A stretch of DNA of 49,273 bases from Fidelibacterota bacterium (lineage in GTDB: Bacteria > Fidelibacterota > Marinisomatia > SCGC-AAA003-L08 > JACNLC01). The position numbers were made by a program, and so were the translations under genes. A model generated the notes under the pieces. The model saw only the letters and a list, made by a program, of their open reading frames with translations. It had not been told where the DNA came from and ran no database searches. Shown piece by piece: positions 6,933 through 20,100 of this stretch; position 1 is the first letter of the stretch; the number at the start of each line of letters is the position of its first letter. The stretch is taken from NCBI GenBank assembly GCA_014381725.1, contig JACNLC010000039.1, positions 1 through 49,273 of the forward strand, given 5' to 3'.

Positions 6933-9430
6933 GCATTTTCCGGATTATTGTTTTCTCCATCTTGCTCTATTTCAATTTCCTCGTCTTCTGATTCGTCGTT
7001 CTTCTCCATAACTCTAGTAATTGAAGAAATGCTTGAGCCTTCATCTAGTCTTAGTAAACGAACTCCTTGTGTGTTTCTACCGATTGTTCTAATATCTTTT
7101 ACAGATTGCCTAATCATAACTCCATGGTCTGTAATTATCATTAAATCGTCTGTGTCCACAACTTCCAGCATAGCAACCATTTTGCCAACCTTATCTGTTG
7201 TTTTTACCGTTATCACACCTTTTCCGCCCCTGTTTTGAATTCGATATTCTAAAACGCTTGTTCTTTTTCCGTAACCTTTATTTGTGGCAACAAGTATGGC
7301 TCCTTCTCTTTTTACTATTATCATTCCAACAACATGGTCTTCTGGTGAGCTTAGTGTAATTCCTTTTACACCCATTGTTTTTCTGCCAGTGGAGCGAACT
7401 CCGTTTTCGTTAAATCTTATTGATTTTCCGTTACTTGTACCAAGGATTATGTCTTGCGCTCCGTCGGTGACTTTTGCTTCTATAAGTTCGTCGCCTTCTC
7501 TAATTTCTATAGCAAATATTCCACCTTTTCGTGGACGGCTGTATTGAGAAAGTGCTGTTCGTTTTATTATACCGTTTTTTGTGGCCATTACGATAAAATC
7601 TGTTTCGTTAAAATCTTTAACAGAAACAAATGCTTTTACTTTCTCTCCGGTCTCACATCCAATTAAATTAACAACTGCTCTGCCCCTTGATGCCCTTCCT
7701 GCGACTGGTATTTCGTGCACTTTTAACCAATAGCATTTTCCTTTGTTTGAGAAAAACAAAATATAGTTGTGTGTTGAGGCAATAAATAGATGTTCTACAA
7801 AATCGTCATCCTTTGCGTGAGCTCCTTTCATTCCTCTTCCGCCTCGTCTTTGTCTGCGCCAATTAGCAGAAGGTAGTCTTTTTATAAATCCGCTGTGTGT
7901 AATTGTTATGACCATGTCTTCGTCTGCAATCATATCTTCGATACTCAAATTTCCTGATCCCTCAACAATTTGAGTTAATCTTTCATCGCCATAATGTTTT
8001 TGAATTTCTTCTAGTTCTTCCCTCATTATAGAGCTTTGAAGATCATGGCTTCCTAAAATCGTTTTCAGTTTTTCAATTAGTTGCAACAGTTCTTTGTATT
8101 CTATAACTATTTTATCTGTTTCAAGAGATGTTAATTTTTGTAGTCGCATTTCTAAAATAGCTTTAGTTTGCTTCTCTGATAATTCGAACCTTTCTATAAG
8201 AGCTAATTGTGCTTCTGTAGGATTTTTTGATGCTTTTATTATGCTAATGACTTCATCTATATTGTCAAGGGCAATTTTTAAGCCTTCTAATATATGTGCT
8301 CTATCTTCAGCTTCGTTTAGCTCAAATTGTGTTCGTCGAATTATAACATCTCTGCGAAAATTCAAAAAATGAACTAACACTTCTTTTATGTTCATAACCT
8401 TAGGTACACCGTCAACTAATGCTAACATTATAACACCGTAAGAGTCTTGTAGTTGAGAGTGTTTAAATAAGTTGTTGAGCACCACATCTGCGATTGCGTC
8501 TCTTTTAACTTCTATTACAATTCTAATTCCGTCTTTGTCAGATTCGTCACGAATATCGGAAATGCCTTCAATTTTTTTATTTCTAGCGGCATCTGCTATT
8601 TTTTCTATGAGGTTTGACTTATTAACTTGATATGGAATTTCATTTATTATAATGCTTTCTCTACCCTTTTGATTTTCTTCAATCCTTGCTCTTGCTCGCA
8701 TTACAATTCTGCCGCGACCTTTTGTATAGGCGTCTTTTATTCCGTCGGTACCAAGAATTATTCCGCCAGTTGGGAAGTCTGGCCCTTTAATGTGATTGGA
8801 TATTAGTTCTTCAATTGTTGTGTCGGGATTGTTAATTAGAGCAACTAGCCCCGTCAGTAATTCGTTTAGGTTGTGTGGTGGAATTTTTGTAGCCATTCCG
8901 ACCGCAATCCCGTCGGCGCCATTCATTAATAGATTTGGAATTACAGAAGGAAGAACAGCTGGTTCTTTTAGTGTTTCGTCAAAATTTGCATTCCAATTTA
9001 CTGTGTCTTTTTCAAGGTCTTTCATCATTTCAGAAGACACCTTGGCCATCCGGGCTTCTGTGTAACGCATCGCTGCCGCCTTGTCTCCATCAATTGATCC
9101 GAAGTTCCCCTGCCCATCCATTAACGGATAGCGTAAAGACCACGGCTGTGCCATTCTTGCAAGGGCGTCGTAAACAGAAGAGTCTCCGTGTGGGTGGTAT
9201 TTACCTAAAACTTCACCGACAATTCTTGCACATTTTTTGTGTTTTCTGTTCCAGTTAGCTCCAAGTTCTGATGTTCCGTACAAAACTCTTCGGTGAACAG
9301 GCTTGAGTCCATCTCGAACATCTGGAAGAGCCCTACTGACTATTACAGACATTGAGTAATTAAGATAAGACTCGTGCATTTCTTCGACTATGTCGCGATC
9401 TTGTGTTATTCCTCCAACGATATCTACCAT
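6929..9430 (-). CDS. gyrA: DNA gyrase subunit A
   Basis: This is the DNA breakage-reunion subunit of gyrase, a GyrA2GyrB2 complex that introduces negative supercoils. The 833-residue protein has the winged-helix region with catalytic Tyr123 in [10 protein letters not shown], preceded by [15 protein letters not shown] (79-93); Ser84 and Asp88 keep the residues associated with quinolone binding. The C-terminal beta-pinwheel carries the GyrA-box [12 protein letters not shown], which distinguishes gyrase from topoisomerase IV ParC. The tail after about residue 810 is strongly acidic (Glu/Asp/Asn-rich), as in many GyrA proteins. It starts 18 bases downstream of gyrB. Confidence 0.98.
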   Translation of the reverse strand: MVDIVGGITQDRDIVEEMHESYLNYSMSVIVSRALPDVRDGLKPVHRRVLYGTSELGANWNRKHKKCARIVGEVLGKYHPHGDSSVYDALARMAQPWSLRYPLMDGQGNFGSIDGDKAAAMRYTEARMAKVSSEMMKDLEKDTVNWNANFDETLKEPAVLPSVIPNLLMNGADGIAVGMATKIPPHNLNELLTGLVALINNPDTTIEELISNHIKGPDFPTGGIILGTDGIKDAYTKGRGRIVMRARARIEENQKGRESIIINEIPYQVNKSNLIEKIADAARNKKIEGISDIRDESDKDGIRIVIEVKRDAIADVVLNNLFKHSQLQDSYGVIMLALVDGVPKVMNIKEVLVHFLNFRRDVIIRRTQFELNEAEDRAHILEGLKIALDNIDEVISIIKASKNPTEAQLALIERFELSEKQTKAILEMRLQKLTSLETDKIVIEYKELLQLIEKLKTILGSHDLQSSIMREELEEIQKHYGDERLTQIVEGSGNLSIEDMIADEDMVITITHSGFIKRLPSANWRRQRRGGRGMKGAHAKDDDFVEHLFIASTHNYILFFSNKGKCYWLKVHEIPVAGRASRGRAVVNLIGCETGEKVKAFVSVKDFNETDFIVMATKNGIIKRTALSQYSRPRKGGIFAIEIREGDELIEAKVTDGAQDIILGTSNGKSIRFNENGVRSTGRKTMGVKGITLSSPEDHVVGMIIVKREGAILVATNKGYGKRTSVLEYRIQNRGGKGVITVKTTDKVGKMVAMLEVVDTDDLMIITDHGVMIRQSVKDIRTIGRNTQGVRLLRLDEGSSISSITRVMEKNDESEDEEIEIEQDGENNNPENA

Positions 9431-9448
9431 TTCAATTCCTTTTAATTT

Positions 9449-11672
<2,224 letters not shown>

Positions 11673-11688
<16 letters not shown>

Positions 11689-12755
11689 CTTAAATCCTTG
11701 TCTAGGTGAAAATATGTTACCTTGTTGCTTTCCGACGCAATTAATTTTCCTGCTTGGCTATCGGTTGTTGTAATAAAAACTTGATTGTGTTTTGATGCCA
11801 TTTTTAATATTGCAATACTTCTTCTTTTGTCTAGCTTTGCGAACAGGTCGTCCATTAACACGACTGGTGTGATGGTTGTTTTCTCTTTTATTAGTTTTGC
11901 TTCTGCTAGTTTTAGAGCAGAAAGAAGTATTTTCTTTTCTCCATGGGAGCCAAAATCTTTTAGCGACTTGTTTTTGTAGATAAACTTTAGCTTGTCAGTG
12001 TGGGGGCCAAACAATGCTCTTTTGACTTCTTTTTCCTTTTTGCTCATTTTTTTTAGCATTCCAATAAATTCTTCTTCGCTTTTGGTTGATGAGCTTATAA
12101 ATTGAATTTCTGCATGTGTCTTTGGTTCTAACTCTTCCCATACGCTATTAAATTTTTTTTGTAAAAGAAGAGTGTATTGATTTCTCTTTTCCCATATTTT
12201 TGTACCATATATTGCCATTTGATGGTTCCATGCTTCAAGTTGTTTTTCATCATTATAAAAAAGTGTTTCTCTTTTTTGTCTTAAAGCTTTTGTATATTGC
12301 TGTAAAATATATAAATAATTTTTATCTATAACCGAAAAAAGTTTGTTGATGTAGTTCCTTCGTGCTTGCGGGTGTCCTGAAATAATGTCAGCATCTTCTG
12401 GGGACATTATTACAACAGGGAAAACACCAACTAGGTCGGAAATTCGTTCTATCTGTTTGTCGTTTATTTTAATTCTCTTTTGCCCTTTGAAAATATTATA
12501 GGTGATTTTAGTTTTCTGGTTATTGCTTGTAGTAATTTCAGAAGCTAAGGAAAAACTGTTTTTGCCTTGCTTTATTACATTTTGCTTCGCACCAGGTCGA
12601 AAGCTCTTCGACAATGACAACATGTGTATAGCTTCTAAAATTGTTGTTTTTCCTTTTCCATTTTCCCCAAAAATAAGATTGACATTTTTCGTAAAATCAC
12701 AGTCAAGCTTGTCAAAAATTCTCATATTTGACAAGCTAATTCTAACTATTTGCAT
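11673..12755 (-). CDS. recF: DNA replication and repair protein RecF
   Basis: This SMC-like ATPase loads RecA at single-strand gaps with RecO and RecR. The 360-residue length is typical. Walker A is FGENGKGKTTILEAI (29-43), with the ABC-type signature region in GSHGEKKILLSALKLAEA and Walker B VVLMDDLFAKLDKRR near residue 300, followed by the D-loop and QVFITTTD. It starts 10 bases after dnaN and overlaps dciA, so dnaN-recF-dciA-gyrB-gyrA reads as one transcription unit. No anomalies. Confidence 0.96.
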
Positions 12756-12765
12756 TATTGGTGGA

Positions 12766-13881
12766 TTAATCGCCCAGTCTGATGGGCATCAATAAAGTAA
12801 TTAACTCTTCGTCTTTTTTGTTTTCTATGGGTAGAATTATTCCTGCTGTTACTGATGATTTCAGTTTTATTTGTAATTCTTCACTTTTTTGATGGTTTAA
12901 TACTTCCTTCAAATATTGAGCATTATATCCGATGCTAATTTTTTCTTCTTCATAAGTACATGGTATTGTTTCGTTTCCTGTTGTTATGTTTTCAGGATCT
13001 TCTGTAGTAATAAGGATGGTATTTTTTTCCACATTTAAGGTTATCTGCTTTGTAGAGCGGTTAGAAAAAATCGATACTCTTTTTACCGAGTGTAGTAACT
13101 CTTCTTTGTTTACAACTATTTTTTTGTTGTTCTCTTTTGGAATTACACTTTCATAATCAGGAAAGCGTTCTTTTATAATTCTTGAAGAAATGGTTGTTCC
13201 GTTTAAAGAAACTTGAATATTATTTTCTCCAACAATAAGGGTTACTTCTTTTTCTTTATCTAGCTGTGGACGGATAAGTGAAAGAAATTTTGCAGGAATA
13301 ATTACAGACCCTGTTTGTCCTTTGATTTTGGCATTGTTCTTTTGAATTTTAACTAAACGGTGCCCATCTGTTGCTACTGCTCCTATCGAGTTGTCTTCTA
13401 TCTGAAACAAAACTCCTTGAAGCGCTGGTTTCATTTCGTCTCTGCTCACAGCATAATATGTATTGTCTATGATATCCGAAAGTTCTTCTGCTTGTAGTGT
13501 TGTTTCTTTTGGTTTTTCAACTGCTGGAATGCTAGGAAACTCTTCTGGAGGTTTGCCCATTATAGTGTATTGACCATATTCGCTAATAATTTTTACTTTT
13601 CCTATATCGCTAATGTCAAATTCCAAGGTTCCATCGGGCATTTCGTTAGTTATTTCTAAAATAGATTTTATAGGAATTGCGATTTTTCCGTCTGTTGATT
13701 TTTCAATACTTAGATTTTGAATCAGCGCTATCTCAAGGTCTGTTGTTCTTACGGTTAGGGAGTCTTTCTTTGTTTCAAATAAAGCACAGCTCAAAATTGG
13801 AAGAGTTAACCTTGAAGGAATTACTTTGTTAGATTTTTGGAGTAAGTTTTGAAGCGCCGATTTTTCTATCGAAAATTTCAT
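12766..13881 (-). CDS. dnaN: DNA polymerase III beta sliding clamp
   Basis: The ring-shaped processivity clamp is 371 residues with three repeated clamp domains. The N-terminus MKFSIEKSALQNLLQKSNKVI, the central PALQGVLFQIEDNSIGAVATDGHRL and the C-terminal LITLLMPIRL are standard; the last is the protein's C-terminal 'MP-R' signature near the hydrophobic client-binding cleft. AAGGAC about 8 bases upstream supports the ATG. It is the first gene of the replication/gyrase block and directly borders the AT-rich gap with a DnaA box. dnaA, usually its upstream neighbour, is absent from the window. Confidence 0.97.
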   Translation of the reverse strand: MKFSIEKSALQNLLQKSNKVIPSRLTLPILSCALFETKKDSLTVRTTDLEIALIQNLSIEKSTDGKIAIPIKSILEITNEMPDGTLEFDISDIGKVKIISEYGQYTIMGKPPEEFPSIPAVEKPKETTLQAEELSDIIDNTYYAVSRDEMKPALQGVLFQIEDNSIGAVATDGHRLVKIQKNNAKIKGQTGSVIIPAKFLSLIRPQLDKEKEVTLIVGENNIQVSLNGTTISSRIIKERFPDYESVIPKENNKKIVVNKEELLHSVKRVSIFSNRSTKQITLNVEKNTILITTEDPENITTGNETIPCTYEEEKISIGYNAQYLKEVLNHQKSEELQIKLKSSVTAGIILPIENKKDEELITLLMPIRLGD

Positions 13882-14175
13882 TATTAATGTCCTTAAATTT
13901 TAAGTTCTATTTGTAAAAATTTGTCCTTTTTATGCAAAATAACAGCTATGTAAATTACGAAAAAGATGTGAATTTAGATACTAAATAATATAACATAGTT
14001 TTATAGATATAAGTTATTTTTATTTTGTAAGTAGAATAGCGTTGATAATTAATTCACAACAATAAAAAGACCTTTAAAACACAACTAAACAAGCAAATGA
14101 CTTAAACCTCTTGTTTATGTGGATAAAACCATCCGCCACCTTAATAAGGCAAAAAAAACACCATCTAACTTTACA
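13882..14175. other. AT-rich intergenic region with a DnaA box; candidate oriC or replication boundary
   Basis: This 294-base gap sits between dnaN and the SurA-like gene. It contains one perfect DnaA box, TGTGGATAA at 14118-14126 (TTATCCACA on the - strand), and a very AT-rich tract (about 13975-14060) that could serve as an unwinding element. Weaker relatives of the box occur at about 13966 (TGTGAATTT) and 14050 (TAATTCACA). Base composition changes across it: to the left the + strand is G/T-rich at codon third positions, to the right A/C-rich. With dnaN, recF and gyrB adjacent this fits a replication origin, but one box is thin evidence and the skew polarity is unusual. Confidence 0.45.
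14118..14126 (-). promoter_or_regulatory. Perfect DnaA box
   Basis: TTATCCACA on the - strand matches the strict DnaA 9-mer consensus exactly. It lies in the only AT-rich gap beside dnaN. A 9-mer can occur by chance in 49 kb of AT-rich DNA, so its weight comes from position. Confidence 0.5.
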
Positions 14176-15462
14176 TTACTGAAAAACTTTAATATAAATC
14201 CCCATTTTTAATTCACTAATTTTTTCAGAAAACAATTTTTGAGCCTTGTGTTGCAATGCTAAATTTTCTATATAACTCCAAGAATTTTCTAAAGATGGCA
14301 TAGTGCTTTCTGAACGACCATAAATAAAAGCCAACATAAAACTCCCCCTATCAGACTCAAAGGGGTAGGACACAGAAGAATCCGACAAATATTCAATATT
14401 ATCTAAGATATATTTTGGAATATGAGAATCAACCACCCTGTCATAAATCCCCGACAAATTTTTATGCATGTTTGAATAATGGATTGCAAGAGAATCAAAA
14501 GAAGACGAATGTTCTTTTACATAATTATAGACTGAGCGAATTTCATCAAGGGCAACATTTTTGTCGTTTTCAGTCGGGGTAATAGTTCTTAATATATGCC
14601 TTACGCTAATTTTTTCACCCTGTCGATCCATCAACTGAACAACATGATAACCAAAAGGCGACTCAAAAGGAGAGCTTATTTCATCTTTGCCCAGTTCAAA
14701 CGCAACCTCTTCAAACTCTTTAACCAACAACCCACGCCGTATATAGCCAAGCTCTCCCCCAACAGAAGCAGAGCCAGGATCGTCAGAATATTTATTCGCA
14801 AGAATTGAAAAATCAACACCGGACTGCAAAGAATCTATAATTGCCAAGAGAAAATTAAGCGAGTTTTGTTTTGCCGCAACCCCCGGCAAAATAGGAATTT
14901 CTATTAAACTATAATTTACTGTTGCTGGGCTGGGAGGTAAAGAGTCTTGGTATTCATTATAAAATGTGGCAACCTCTGGGCGTGTAATGCCTATCTGTTG
15001 CATGAATTTTTGCTGATATTTTTCAAACAAGAGATTTTTATATACATCATCGCGAGATTCGTTTTTGAACTGACGAATAGACTTGCCAATTGCTCCTTCA
15101 AGCAACTCTTCAGAACCAATCTCAGCAACCAAACCACCAACATACCGATCAAGCGCTGAAGAAACCTCTTCCCCAGAAACAACAACAAGAGTATCTTTTT
15201 CTGCTATTTCAAAAACAACATTCTGATTAATTAAAAACTCCAAAGCCTGCTCTGTTAGAAAGCTATACTGCTCAGAGCTAGGATCAACACCAACTCCAGA
15301 CTGTCTTGCAAGCTGTTGAGCGCTTTGTATTACATCGCTTTTTAATATTGAGTTTTCTCCGACGACCGCCAAAACCCTATCAACATTTTCTTGCAAGAAA
15401 AGAAAAGAAACTAAAAAGAACACCCCAAAAGAACGCAAAACCACCTTATTCTCCTTCCTCAA
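14176..15462 (-). CDS. surA: SurA-like periplasmic peptidyl-prolyl isomerase/chaperone
   Basis: The 428-residue protein has an N-terminal hydrophobic export signal (about 8-24) followed by the SurA N-domain start VDRVLAVVGENSILKSDV. A parvulin domain spans about 170-275 with NYSLIEI, ANKYSDDPGSASVGGELGYI, FEEVAFELGKDEISSPFESPFGYHVVQL, all diagnostic. A second, weaker parvulin-like segment begins at VRHILRTITP. It would help fold outer-membrane proteins in the periplasm. The start overlaps the neighbouring PpiC-type gene by 17 bases. Coding-strand third positions are G/T-rich, unlike dnaN next door. Confidence 0.85.
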   Translation of the reverse strand: MRKENKVVLRSFGVFFLVSFLFLQENVDRVLAVVGENSILKSDVIQSAQQLARQSGVGVDPSSEQYSFLTEQALEFLINQNVVFEIAEKDTLVVVSGEEVSSALDRYVGGLVAEIGSEELLEGAIGKSIRQFKNESRDDVYKNLLFEKYQQKFMQQIGITRPEVATFYNEYQDSLPPSPATVNYSLIEIPILPGVAAKQNSLNFLLAIIDSLQSGVDFSILANKYSDDPGSASVGGELGYIRRGLLVKEFEEVAFELGKDEISSPFESPFGYHVVQLMDRQGEKISVRHILRTITPTENDKNVALDEIRSVYNYVKEHSSSFDSLAIHYSNMHKNLSGIYDRVVDSHIPKYILDNIEYLSDSSVSYPFESDRGSFMLAFIYGRSESTMPSLENSWSYIENLALQHKAQKLFSEKISELKMGIYIKVFQ

Positions 15463-17134
15463 AAATTGAATTATTAATAGTTACACCGTACCTTTTCTTT
15501 AGACTCATAAACGCATCATTAATATCTTGCTCTTTTTTAATATCACGAAGCTTGGCGCTAATGTTTTCATATACAGAAGCAAGAGGAACATAACGATCTT
15601 TCAACAGCTCAATGGGCATAACAATTGACCATGTTCTGTTTAAATTTTTGAAAGGCTTACAGAATTCAAACAAACCCAGCTCGAAAGCCTTCCTTCCAAC
15701 CTTGTTGTAGCGCCCCTTTGGAAACGGCCCAACAATACCGCCGTTTTCTGGGTTTGTCAAGCTATTATTTTTAGCGAGCACATCAAAACTACCCCCAAGC
15801 TCAAGCAAACCATATAAGCTATCCGCAACAGACTGTGTTTCTACCTTTATTTCTCGTATTACTACCTCGTCACCCTTGTAATATTTATCGCCTTTATTTT
15901 TATCATAATAAGACACAACATCAGAACTGTCAGGTGTATTCACGGAGGATTCTATATGTTCAACAAACGAAACCTGAAGCGCCTTGTCAACATATTTATT
16001 ATATTCGCTCTGGACAAAAGGATCTTCAAACAGCCCCAAATCAAGACCGTTGTCTAAAATAAGACGCTGGAGAATAATAGTTTTAAACAAACCCTGTAGT
16101 TCTTCAACAGAAGAAATGTTAGGCCGCTGAGCATATGAAAACCGAATCAGCCAATCGGCAAACCATTTTGGACCATAGCCCTTTCCGTTAATAGAGCAAA
16201 TAACAGGAGAACCTACAACATTGTTTAGACCCGAGGATAATTGCGTTCTTCCCGAGACATGGTTACTATTAGATTTTAACTCATCAAAAACAGAGAAAAC
16301 CACCCCATCATTAAAAACCACATGATTATCTTTAAGAACAGATGTTTCATACTGGTTTATTGCAGATGGAATATCTTCTGAAACAAACTTTTTACAATTG
16401 ATATATGAAGCTCTGCCATAATAGATAGAATCTAAAACAGAGAAGACAGAAGGTCTTTCGCCATCAACAAAAACGAGATGATACCCATATTTTGTTAAAA
16501 CGGGGTCAGACAATTTATGAACTTCAGAATTAAACACAGCACTTTGGAAGGGCTCTTCAAATTGCCCCCAACGAAACCAACCCAAGGCACCACCGCCACT
16601 TTTTGCACCAGGGTCATCAGAATGCTCCTCTACTAGCAGGTCAAAATCAACACCGCTCAAAAACAAATTTTTTATTTCAACAGCTTTTTCAAGAGCGTCC
16701 TCCTTTGTCAAAGAAAAATCCCCAGGAAGCTTGCATCCAGAAAACCCCAAAAGAATATGCTTCACTAAACGCTCTTTTTTTAAGTGTTGTTTTGCAGAAA
16801 CGAGCAAGTTTTCGGGAATTAAGGGCGCAACAGCAACAACATCATAAGCTTCATCAATAATTAGTTTGTTTTTTTTATTTATAGCGTCACGGCGAACTTT
16901 AGGGTTGTTGCTAAGACCAACACTGGCTGCCTCTAAAGAAAATACTTTTTGTGAGAGAAACTCGTCAACCATCTGTGTTTTTTTTAAACTATCAGCACTA
17001 TCCCAAGTAGATTTTTGGAAATCTAAATAAAAATCAGATTCAAAAAACTTTTCACCGCTCACACTAACAACAACATCATTTGCGAGGCTAAAAGAAACCA
17101 AAAACGCAAACACGATACTAAAAGATAAATTCAT
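15446..17134 (-). CDS. Periplasmic parvulin-type peptidyl-prolyl isomerase (PpiC/PrsA/PpiD-like)
   Basis: The 562-residue protein has a signal peptide (MNLSFSIVFAFLVSFSLA, cleavage near residue 19). A first parvulin domain covers about 118-225: LVKHILLGF, VEEHSDDPGAKSGGGALGWF, FQSAVFNSEVHKLSDPVLTKYGYHLVFVD. A second parvulin-like domain covers about 400-500: VVIREIKVET, LAKNNSLTNPENGGIVGPFPKG. Catalytic-type histidine is present in the first domain and less clear in the second. It lies 13 bases after mfd and overlaps the SurA-like gene, so the two chaperones form a tandem pair that probably acts on envelope proteins. Confidence 0.82.
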   Translation of the reverse strand: MNLSFSIVFAFLVSFSLANDVVVSVSGEKFFESDFYLDFQKSTWDSADSLKKTQMVDEFLSQKVFSLEAASVGLSNNPKVRRDAINKKNKLIIDEAYDVVAVAPLIPENLLVSAKQHLKKERLVKHILLGFSGCKLPGDFSLTKEDALEKAVEIKNLFLSGVDFDLLVEEHSDDPGAKSGGGALGWFRWGQFEEPFQSAVFNSEVHKLSDPVLTKYGYHLVFVDGERPSVFSVLDSIYYGRASYINCKKFVSEDIPSAINQYETSVLKDNHVVFNDGVVFSVFDELKSNSNHVSGRTQLSSGLNNVVGSPVICSINGKGYGPKWFADWLIRFSYAQRPNISSVEELQGLFKTIILQRLILDNGLDLGLFEDPFVQSEYNKYVDKALQVSFVEHIESSVNTPDSSDVVSYYDKNKGDKYYKGDEVVIREIKVETQSVADSLYGLLELGGSFDVLAKNNSLTNPENGGIVGPFPKGRYNKVGRKAFELGLFEFCKPFKNLNRTWSIVMPIELLKDRYVPLASVYENISAKLRDIKKEQDINDAFMSLKKRYGVTINNSIFEEGE

Positions 17135-17147
17135 GTTATTTCCTCAA

Positions 17148-20100
17148 TTATTTGTTCAATTTTAAGATAGATAATTTATTCAAGATGTTAGACATTATAG
17201 TAGAAATATCTTTTCTATTTACATTACCAATAATGAGCTCAATACTTTTACTGCCCGTTCTTTTAAACCAGTGTTTTTGATATAGCTTGACAGGCTCATC
17301 CCCAACGAGCTTTACAAAATCAACCATATCAAACAAAACCTTGTCTTCCTCAAAAATAACATGCAAGTTGGTGTTTTTTACAGCAACACCAGAAACCCCA
17401 GCCTTGCTGAAACCAATTTTTACAAGAGCAGAGAATAGAAGATTTTTTACTGAAGAAGGAACAGCACCAAACCTGTTTTCGAGTTCATACTCAATTTTGT
17501 CTAGTTCTTTACTATTTCCTGCCACAGCAATTTTCCTGTAAAACGACAGTCTGACAGTTTCGTTTGAGACATAATCGTCTGGAATAATATTTTCTAAAAA
17601 CAGAGAAACACTTACATCTTCAACAGGAATAGCCCTCTCTTTATTGTCTTGAGATTGAGGAAAGTTTTTTATAAGCGCCTCCTTAACAAAACGAGAATAG
17701 AGTTCAATCCCAACCCTGCCAGCACCACCGCTTTGCTTGTAACCAAACAAAGAACCAGCCCCGCGTATTTCTAGATCCATCATAGAAACGCTGTAACCTG
17801 ACCCAAGCGCGGCATTTTGCTCAATTGTTTTTAGCCGTTTAAATGCCTTTTTACTAAGCTTTATTGCAGGAGGGACAAGAAGGTACGCAAATGCTTGCCG
17901 ATTACTTCTTCCAACCCTTCCTCGAATTTGATAAAGCTGAGACAAGCCAAGCAAATGAGCCCGGCTTACAATAATTGTATTAGCATTCGGGATATCAAGT
18001 CCGGTTTCAATAATCGACGAACATACTAGCACATCAATTTCCCCACTTAAAAAACTAGCCATGGTTCTTTCTAGTAATTTTGAACACATTTGGCCATGAG
18101 CTTTGGCAACAGACAGCAACGGAAACATTGTTTGAATTCTGTCAACATCAAAATCTATAGATGCGATGTTGTTGTTGACAAAAAACACCTGCCCCCCTCG
18201 ATTTGTTTCATATTCGATTGCCTTGTAAATAAGTTTTTTGTCGGAATAAGCAACTGAAGTGGAAATTGGTTTTCTTGCGAGCGGAGGGGTAGACAGAGCA
18301 GAAATGCTTCTTATCCCAGAAACAGCCATGTGCAAAGTGCGAGGAATCGGGGTTGCTGACATTGTTAAAAAATCAGCAGAAGGTATTAATGATGGGATTT
18401 TTTCTTTTTGTTTCACGCCAAAACGATGTTCTTCATCAACAATCAATAAACCGGTGTTATTAAAAGAGATGTCGCCAAACAAGATAGAGTGTGTGCCAAT
18501 CAGAACATCCACTTTTCCGTTAGAATAATTTTGTAAAACTTCTTTTCGTTTAGACACGGTTTTAAAACGAGAGACCATGCCAACGTTAACAGAAAAATCA
18601 TTAAGGCGAGAACTGAAAGAAGCAAAAAGCTGGCTAGCCAAAACAGTAGTTGGTGCAAGAACAAGAACCTGTTTTCCAGAACAAACAACCCTAAAAGCAG
18701 AGCGAATAGCCATTTCGGTTTTCCCGAAACCGACATCTCCACACAGCAAACGATTCATGGGAGACGAGCTAGACAAATCCTTAGAAATTTCGTTCCAAGC
18801 TGTTTCTTGATCCTCTGTATCTTGAAAGGGGAAGTCTCCAATAAACAGACTCTCAAGCTCAGGGTCACCAACTACAGGTTCTTTTGTAGTTGACTCCCTG
18901 GCAGCATAAGACATTACAATTTCCTCAACAAAATCTTCAGCAGACCCCTTTGCTTGAGCGCGTCTTTTTCTCCAATTCCCCGGGCGCGCCAAAGAATCAA
19001 GACAAATTCCAGATTCGTGTGCTGATGCATAAAAAGACAATAAATCTAAACGATCAATAGAAACCGATACTTTTGAAAACTCCTCATATTCTATTTCAAC
19101 GAACTCTTGTTTAACCCCATTGTTTTCACAAAAAGAGACTCCAAGATATTTGCCTATTCCGTGGTGTTGGTGTACAACATAATCACCGGTTTCAATAATA
19201 GACAAATCAAAAAAGTTCTTTTTAGGAACAGGGTTTTTTTTGTCAAAAACCTTCCTTCCAACAAACCAATCTGGCACAATATAGTTTTGCGAAGAATCAA
19301 CGAAACCAACAGAAAACAAAGAAGATTCAACATAAGAAAGGTTAGGTTTTGTCTTATATAAAGAAACAAACTCTCGATGATCTATAACCCCGTAATCAAA
19401 AATAAAACTGGCATTTTGGCAATCTTGTGAACCAATAAAAATACTATTTTCATCTACAATTTGAACAAACAAAAAATCATCACCTGTTTTTTCGGCCAAA
19501 GAGAACAATCCAGTTTCTTTATTGATTGCAGCGATAGAAAAAGTGGGAGCCGAAGGACCGGTTAACTGAGAGTCAACATCAAAAAAATATAGCGACACTT
19601 GATCTTCCAAAAAATTTACCCTTACAGGGCGCCCGTTACCGCAAGGGAAAACATCAACAATCCCACCCCTTGTGGTATAAGTGTTTTCAGAAACCACAAC
19701 AGAAGTCCTTTCGTATCCTGCGCCATGGAGCCATGAACACATGTTTTCAAACACTAAAGAGTTATCAACAACAAGAGGTTCAACAGAAGGATGAGAAAGC
19801 AACTTCTTGTGGAACACCGCAGTGCTCGTCAACAAACAACGAACCTTCTCAGGAAACGCACGAAACAAAGACAAAGAAGAGTTTAGAATTTTTATATTAT
19901 CATCATGGAAACCATCTAACGACAACCTATCGTTTTCTTTGGAATCTGGGAAAAACAAGCCGAAGTTATTATTCCAAGACAAACCAAGGTGATCGTTTAC
20001 CATACCCAATAAATCGGTTTCTGCAATAACAACAACAGGCTTAGAAACTAAATCTAAAACCAAAGGCAAAGCACCCAAATGAAAGCCGGAGATGTTCAGC

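Noticed and set aside
18405-18425. Second parS-like sequence (TTTGTTTCACGCC)
   Set aside because: Only a half-site; the other arm does not match.
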